NCBI GenBank assembly: GCA_032622095.1
Contig: CP136068.1
Span: 49,654,443 to 49,718,442, forward strand
Direction of reading: 5' to 3'
Source: Siphonodentalium dalli
Taxonomy: Eukaryota > Mollusca > Scaphopoda > Gadilida > Siphonodentaliidae
DNA length: 64,000 nt
Shown here one piece after another: positions 58,277 to 64,000 of this stretch; the stretch's first letter is position 1, and the number at the start of each line of letters is the position of its first letter. A program made the translations under genes and the position numbers. Below the pieces are notes generated by a model that did no database searches, had not been told where the DNA came from, and saw only the letters and a program-made list of their open reading frames with translations.

Positions 58277-58934
58277 TATGGGAGGCCAAATTCACTTTTA
58301 ATAATTATTTTGAGCTTTAGCGAAAATATTTGTGCTTAAATCAAATATTTGTGCTTAAGCTCAACTATGTACATTTCATTCCCCATCAATATAGATCTTC
58401 CCTCAAAAATAAAATAGGCCTCTCCATGTTTGAATTTCCATGTACAATGATACTTAGGTAATGGTTTTGAATTACCTTATTTGTGCATCAGCGTAATTAT
58501 ATTATTTGCACTTAACCTCTTCGCTGCTAAATGACGTTATGACGTCGTGTGCTGGGCTGTTGACGTTATTGGCATTTTCCAATGGGAAAATATAGCGGGA
58601 ATGTCACAAGAACCATAAAAGTGACTCAGCTGAAAGGCTATTATCGTTCACAATCGTGGAACATCATACACTGTTTGAAACGTCGAGATACAGTTATTCC
58701 GATGCACTAATCTCTGAGTTCCAGTTATGTATAATGGCCTCTAGTGTGCTGAAGTAGGTCCGTAGTACCTATGGACCATATAGCACACGGCGTGCACTTT
58801 TACGTCCGTAATACCGGTAGATACGGACGTCATAGCAGCGAAGAGGTTAAACTTAAGCGCAAATTATTGTACTTAAGCACAAATAATTGCGCATAAGTGC
58901 AAATAATTATTAAAAGTGAGTTTGACCTGCCATA
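58277..58934. mobile_element. Palindrome-array element, split by a TTAA MITE
   Basis: Ends TATGGGAGGCCAAATTCAC and GTGAGTTTGACCTGCCATA, flanked by CAAACC and CAAATC (5 of 6). The interior is made of TTGCGCTTAAGCGCAA-like palindromes. The TTAA-class element 58516-58846 is inserted into it. Confidence 0.7.
58516..58846. mobile_element. TTAA-class MITE nested in a palindrome array
   Basis: TTAA at 58512-58515 and 58847-58850; ends CCTCTTCGCTGCTA and TAGCAGCGAAGAGG are exact inverted repeats, continuing into TGACGT/ACGTCA. No reading frame. The flanks TTTGCAC and ACTTAAGCGC belong to the host palindrome array. Confidence 0.85.
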
Positions 58935-60400
58935 CAAATCTAGAAGGTGCATATTAATAATGGTAGTATTATTGATAATACACTGAATGAGTTAACTACT
59001 AGGAGACATTGCTCACCACAAAAATAAACCCAAGAGCAATTTTATACTTAATAAACTTAAAGGTACTTAATCCGATTCGATGTTCCCCATATCATCAGAT
59101 TCCAACAAAATTATTTTTTGAAATGCCGCTTCAGTTATCAGAATTGATTAATTGCCCAAAAATAATGCTATCCACAGTCAACTATAGTATAAAATTGCCC
59201 TAAACCTGTTATTTATCAACATTCTGTCAAATATCTGACACAAAAAAGCCACTTGAATTTAAAGTTATCCATCTCCGTCCGTAATTTGGTCCGAGACCGT
59301 CTTCTCGTCGACTTTTATTGGGCCACTAAAAATTATTGGTGGTGAAAAAATAATAGATTTAAAAAATTAATATCTGATCACTCTGAGCTTTGATGGATGG
59401 GTTCCTCGACTCGAATCATTTATTTTTTACCCCAGAAGCCAATGGAATAGTAAATTGTGAGCGTTAATTCGGATTATGCATCTTTAATATACGATACTTA
59501 ATTATGCAAAAGTGTTGCTGAAGTTCTCTAAAGGGGGACTTGGCCAAAAAAATTTGGCTAACCATTTTTTTCGGCATGACCCAACAACAGGTTAACCAAA
59601 AACAATCTATGTAACCCGTGTAACCCGCGTGTAGGTAAAGCACAGTTGTTTGCCATTATAAATATATATTAGCCCTTGTATATACCGATACCATAGTAGA
59701 AAAAGTTGGAAACAACATGTAAGAGGGACCTTGCTGTTGCGTCGTCCCAATTTTGTTATGTTTTGATTATATTATTATTAAGTTGATAAAAGTTGTTATT
59801 CAGGAAACATGAGTGTACGGTAAGTATACTTTTTGATATTAGATAGTTTTGTATCGTAGGTGTTTAATCCAAAGTGGATTTGTTTTGATGAGATTTCGAT
59901 TGCAAAAAAGGAAGGTGGGAGGGTACCTCGTACATCTTGTTTCCCAACTTTTTCTACTAGGGTATATATTAGGGCTAATATTTATTATATATATATTTAT
60001 AATGGCCAATGCAACAATTGATTATCCTGCTATTTTCAATTTCACAGTTTTTCATCAAACTTGAGGAGTGGGTTTCCATAATTGCAATTGGGATAAACTT
60101 GCGTTAGAGATGTGGGTGTCCCAGCTAGAGCACAGTCCTTGTATCCTGTCACTATTCCTGAATTTATCACTGACAGCTCACCACCCCCCCCCCACCCCCC
60201 ACCGAATACAGTAGAAGTCGGCCCCGCACAAAGTAGGCCCCATACGAAGACGGCATCATTGTTTAAAATCATTCTTTATTTATGATATGATATGAAATAT
60301 GAAACTGATAATAATAATCACAAAATAACAAAACAAATGATAATACAATTAACAATAAATACAAATGACGTCGTCGTCACTGTCTTTGTCAGTTATGGGT
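58935..60400. other. No gene supported
   Basis: At 59810 a short ATGAGTGTACG is followed by GTAAGT after a CAG, which could be the first coding exon of a gene to the right, but nothing downstream confirms it. A C-run with GGGGTGGGG complement lies near 60180-60202. Confidence 0.4.
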
Positions 60401-60406
60401 GCCCTG

Positions 60407-60898
60407 TATGGGAGGCCAAATTCACATTTATTAATAATTGTGCTTCAGCGCAATTCAATTGTGCTTCAGCGCAATTCTATTGTACTTCTATTGCACAATT
60501 CAATTGCACTTCAGAGCAATTAATTTTCCATATATGGCTAAACCCCCATAATAAATCCAATAGAAAATTAATTGCGTTTCAGCGCAATTCAATTGCACTT
60601 CAGAGCGCACTTCAGCGCAATTCAATTGCGCAATTGAATTATGCTTAAGCGCAATTGGTGGATATCCCATATGAATTGATGATAATGGAATAACCTATCT
60701 ATTCAGGGGTGCAAGCTTGTAACAATAATTGCTCTTCAGCGCAATTGAATTGCGCTTCAGCGCAATTAATATGAATCAATTAGCTGGATTGTGCTGAAGC
60801 GCAATTGGATTGCGCTAAAGCACAATTGGATTACACTGAAGCTCAATTGAATTGCAATTCAGCGCAATTATTAATAAATGTAAATTTGGCCTCCCATA
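60407..60898. mobile_element. Palindrome-array element with 6-bp target duplication
   Basis: Ends TATGGGAGGCCAAATTCAC and AAATTTGGCCTCCCATA, flanked by GCCCTG on both sides (60401-60406 and 60899-60904). The interior is about 15 copies of a 16-20-bp palindrome such as AATTGCGCTTCAGCGCAATT. A 6-bp duplication is unusual; IS3EU or Dada type are candidates. Confidence 0.75.
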
Positions 60899-61267
60899 GC
60901 CCTGTCTCTAAATATACAGCTTCCAGAGGTTTGGTCAAACTTTAACCTGTTTGAAATTTCATGCCCGACACAGCATCCGCTGGATATTTCAGACTGAAAA
61001 TGGGTTGAAATTCTAATGATTGTTAGATTTTCCAACCAACATTTAGTGTAAACAATATTTATTTGAACGGAAGAACAGAACAAACCATTGACAATTATAC
61101 ATATAGAAAAAACAAATAGTTCAAATGAGGATTGGATAACAAGCCATAAGCCTATATGGCTTTTATAAAAATCCTTTTCTCTGTAGTGGTCACGTTGTAA
61201 ATATAGAAGGCCAATGACTTCTCTGCTCGAGAGGTCTAGATCTCGTGGTCATTAAGACACTTTGTGT

Positions 61268-61340
61268 GATCACCGAAGTTAAGCAATGTCGAGCCCTGTT
61301 AGCATTTGGATGGGTGACCGGCTTGGGATTCCGGGTGCTG
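61268..61340 (+). pseudogene. 5S rRNA-like fragment (pseudogene or SINE head)
   Basis: GAAGTTAAGCAATGTCGAGC, then GTTAGCATTTGGATGGGTGA and CCGGGTGCTG match the 3' two-thirds of animal 5S rRNA, including the box A and box C parts of the pol III internal promoter. The 5' third is not recognisable and the 3' end passes into other sequence (CTCTCTCTCGTTCTG). It is therefore not a functional 5S gene. A 5S-derived SINE is possible. Confidence 0.75.
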
Positions 61341-61544
61341 CCAACTTTCGGTGCAACTCCCGCACTTCTCTCTCTCGTTCTGTTACACCTCTATAGAAAT
61401 GTTACCCCAAGTGTCAATACAGACGCAGCTACAGGGTAAAGAGGACGGAAATTTTAATATTGTTCTGTGTTTTCCCATAAATGTTGGGAAGTTAATTAGT
61501 TAAGCGAGTGCAGGGATGAGAAAGGTGGAGGTGTGATAGAAGAT

Positions 61545-63556
61545 GAAAGTGTCAATGACACTGTAGCTCAACTTGGAAAGGGAATAATTTAATGTGGAGC
61601 GATTAGGAATGCAGAAAGTTGAAATGTCTAAGTAATACTAGATTATCAACATGAAGAGATATATATATATATATATAAAAGTAAAATCCAAGATGGTAAC
61701 TGGTGGCTATGTTTTCCAATAAAATTCAAAAACATTTGATAACTTCCATCTAGTAAGATCAATATGAAGATTAATATGAAGTCTGGAGATGATCGGATGA
61801 GGGAAGTGGACTGTAGGGTGTGCCAAAGGATTTAGTCATGCAAAGAGTAAAATCCAAGATGGCTGCCAGTGGACACGTTTTAAGACCAAATGAACCTAAA
61901 ATGACTCGTTCCTATCTACATCCAAATGTCAACAGCCATGACAAATTTCATGATGATCCGACTAAAGGTACGACCTGTAGCCCATGCCAAAGGATTTAGT
62001 CATGCAAAGATTAAAATCCAAGATGGCTGCTGGCGGCCATGATTTTGGCCAAATGACCTGAAAATGACTCGTTCCCATCTACATGTCATATTTAACATCC
62101 ATGACAAATTTCATGATGATCTAACCAAAGATACGACTTGTGGCCCGTGTGAAAGGATTTAGTCATGCAAAGAGTAAAATCCAAGATGGCTGCCAGTGGC
62201 CATGTTTTTTGGCAGATCGACCCCAAAATTACTCGTTCCCATCTACATGTCAATATTAACACCCATGACAAATTTCACGATCAGACGAACAGTACGAACT
62301 GTTGCCCGTGCTAATGGATTGAATTTTGAAATCCAAGATGGCTGCTGGCAGCCATGTTTTTGTCTGAATGATCCCAAAATAACTCATTCCCATCTACATT
62401 CCAATTTTAACAGCCATGACAAATTGACCTGTAGCCTGTGCTAAAGGATTTAGTCATACAAAGAGTAAAATCCAAGATGACTGCTGGCGGCCATGTTTTT
62501 TGGCCAAATGACCCCAAAATGACTCGTTCCCATCTACATGTCATTGTTAACATCCATGACAAATGTTATGATGATCCGACCAAAGGTACAATCTGTAGCC
62601 CATGCCAAAGGATTTAGTCATGCAAAGAGTAAAATCCAATATGGCTGCAGGCGGCCATGTGTTTTGGCCGAATGACCCCGGGGAACGAGTACACCGTGGA
62701 ATGCTAAAGGTGAAGGTAACTGAAGAATGACCTTCACCTTATAACATGCGACACGTTATTAAAGGATGACATCGCATTTATTTGTTTTGTACATCATATC
62801 TAAATAATTTAAACTGGTGAATGAATGAGGGAATGGATTTTTATGAGCGGGAAATTTATTTAACTAGCTGCTGTAGTTCTGGATTTTTCCAGATCAAATT
62901 TGGCTGTGGGATAGCCCTGTCGTACACTTGGGGATTTATTTTAAAAAGTAAACACATGACCTATGATTTTTCTACCATTTTCGTGATCAACTGGACAGGT
63001 GTCAATCTAGCCGGGTAAACATCACTGATATGGCCTGCAGGCTTCAATTCATTGAATTTGGCCGAAACGTTAACACTGTCGCCTATGGGAAACCATTTAG
63101 TTCCGTGATTCCTAAAGGTACGACCTGTAGCCCGTGCTAAAGGATTTAGTCATACCAAGAGTAAAATCCAAGATGGCTGCTGGCGACCATGTTTTTTGGC
63201 CAAATGACCCCAAAATTACTCGTTCCCATCTACATGTCAATATTAACATCTATAACAAATTTCATGATGATCAGAAGAACAGTACGACCTGTAGCCCGTG
63301 CTAATGGATTGAATTTTGAAATCCAAGATGGCCGCTGGCAGCCATGTTTTTTGTCCGAATGACCCCAAAATGAATCGTTCCGGTCTAAATGTTGATGTCA
63401 ACAGCTATGTCAAATTTCATAATGATCCGACCAAAGGTACGACCTGTAGCCTGTATTGTTGACGAATCACGCACACACACACACACACGCACACGCGGAC
63501 GACGGACAACAAAGCCATGGCAATAGCTCAAACTTTACAAAGTAAAGTTGGGCTAA
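61545..63556 (-). mobile_element. Pearl-like tandem-repeat element, degenerate and interrupted
   Basis: Starts AAAGTGTCAATGACACTGTA-GCTCAACTT and ends ACAAAGTAAAGTTGGGCTAA after an AC/CG microsatellite. About nine diverged monomers with CCAAGATGGCTGCTGGCGGC and CAAAATGACTCGTTCCCATC. A stretch of about 425 bp without monomers (62691-63115; GGTGAAGGT/ACCTTCACC hairpin) interrupts it. Confidence 0.7.
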
Positions 63557-63900
63557 TAATGAAGTAGGTAGGAAAGATAATGAAGTAGGTAGGAAAGATG
63601 CGTGGATGATAAATGGTGTATACAATAATGCCTTAGTCATAATCAAAATTTAAATTATGGTTTCAATTTATGGTGTAGTGTCCAATATAGAAACGGAATT
63701 TGTCTTAACATCTCAACCAACATTTAATGTGAAATTAATTGTTTTTGGATCAATTTAAGTCAAATTTTGTCCAAATTATGGTAAAATGTTTGGACTCGAA
63801 TTGCCATCAGTTGCTGTCAGTTGGGGAAAAAATCAAATCAATGTCTGGTAGAGGTCTGACGCGGTGCTTTGTTGGTGGTTGCTCAAAGGGAGTACAGGAC

Positions 63901-64000
63901 TATGGGAGGCCAAATTCACATTTAATAATTAATTGCGATTAAGCGCAATAAATTGCACTTAAGCGCAAATAATTACGCTTAACCGCAATTAATTGCGCTT
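63901..64000 (+). mobile_element. Palindrome-array element, cut by window end
   Basis: Left end TATGGGAGGCCAAATTCACA followed by TTGCGATTAAGCGCAA and TTGCACTTAAGCGCAA. Same family as 60407-60898; the right end is outside the window. Confidence 0.75.

Noticed and set aside
59811-59827. Possible first exon (ATGAGTGTACG followed by GTAAGT)
   Set aside because: Only four codons and no identifiable downstream exon in the window.
63841-63942. MSGRGLTRCFVGGCSKG peptide resembling the start of a THAP-type finger
   Set aside because: Too short, the frame runs into a mobile element at 63901, and the C-x4-C pattern alone is weak.
1-64000. tRNA genes, complete rRNA genes, retrotransposon reverse transcriptase, viral genes
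   Set aside because: Looked for by eye on both strands; nothing convincing beyond the partial 5S-like segment. A covariance-model and profile search would be decisive.

Overview
This window is AT-rich, repeat-dense, intron-containing animal DNA. The roughly 157-bp tandem-repeat elements, the many TIR foldback elements and a 5S-like fragment suggest a marine lophotrochozoan, most likely a mollusc. That assignment is inference from repeat style only. No bacterial-type operon, CRISPR array, virus or toxin gene was seen.

Two spliced protein genes were reconstructed by hand from GT/AG sites and phase continuity. Gene 1 (+, 2705-18950, 5' end outside the window) has ten exons, all phase-compatible, and ends in a TGA. 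Its product is a coiled-coil protein with Trp repeats of the Sfi1 (centrin-binding) type and resembles CCDC191. Gene 2 (-, 56654 down to 41114) has five phase-compatible exons giving a predicted 1237-aa protein. It has a short cytosolic tail, a membrane segment, about 940 residues of glycosylatable helical repeats encoded almost wholly by one 2834-bp exon, a second membrane segment, and a C-terminal alpha/beta-like domain that I do not recognise. The two genes are convergent.

The 22 kb between them (18951-41113) has no gene I can support. It holds a nearly identical 5.6-kb tandem duplication (25396-36607), tandem-repeat elements, minisatellites and TIR elements. The region right of gene 2 (56655-64000) is also repeats, including palindrome-array elements, a 5S-rRNA-like fragment and another tandem-repeat element.

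The most unusual pattern is that splice boundaries in both genes are tandemly amplified. A 2.3-kb array repeats the end and 5' splice site of gene 1 exon 3 about 34 times as long units, plus many short ones. Gene 1 exon 8 has a two-copy version. Gene 2 exon 2 has its 3' splice site repeated four to five times. In each case checked, the extra sites lead to early stops, so only the site next to the main exon is productive.

The window also records transposition clearly: a complete 2945-bp Helitron with a paralogous empty site, hAT MITEs with 8-bp duplications, TTAA elements (one carrying a copy of a gene 2 exon), and a TA-inserted MITE with a paralogous empty site.
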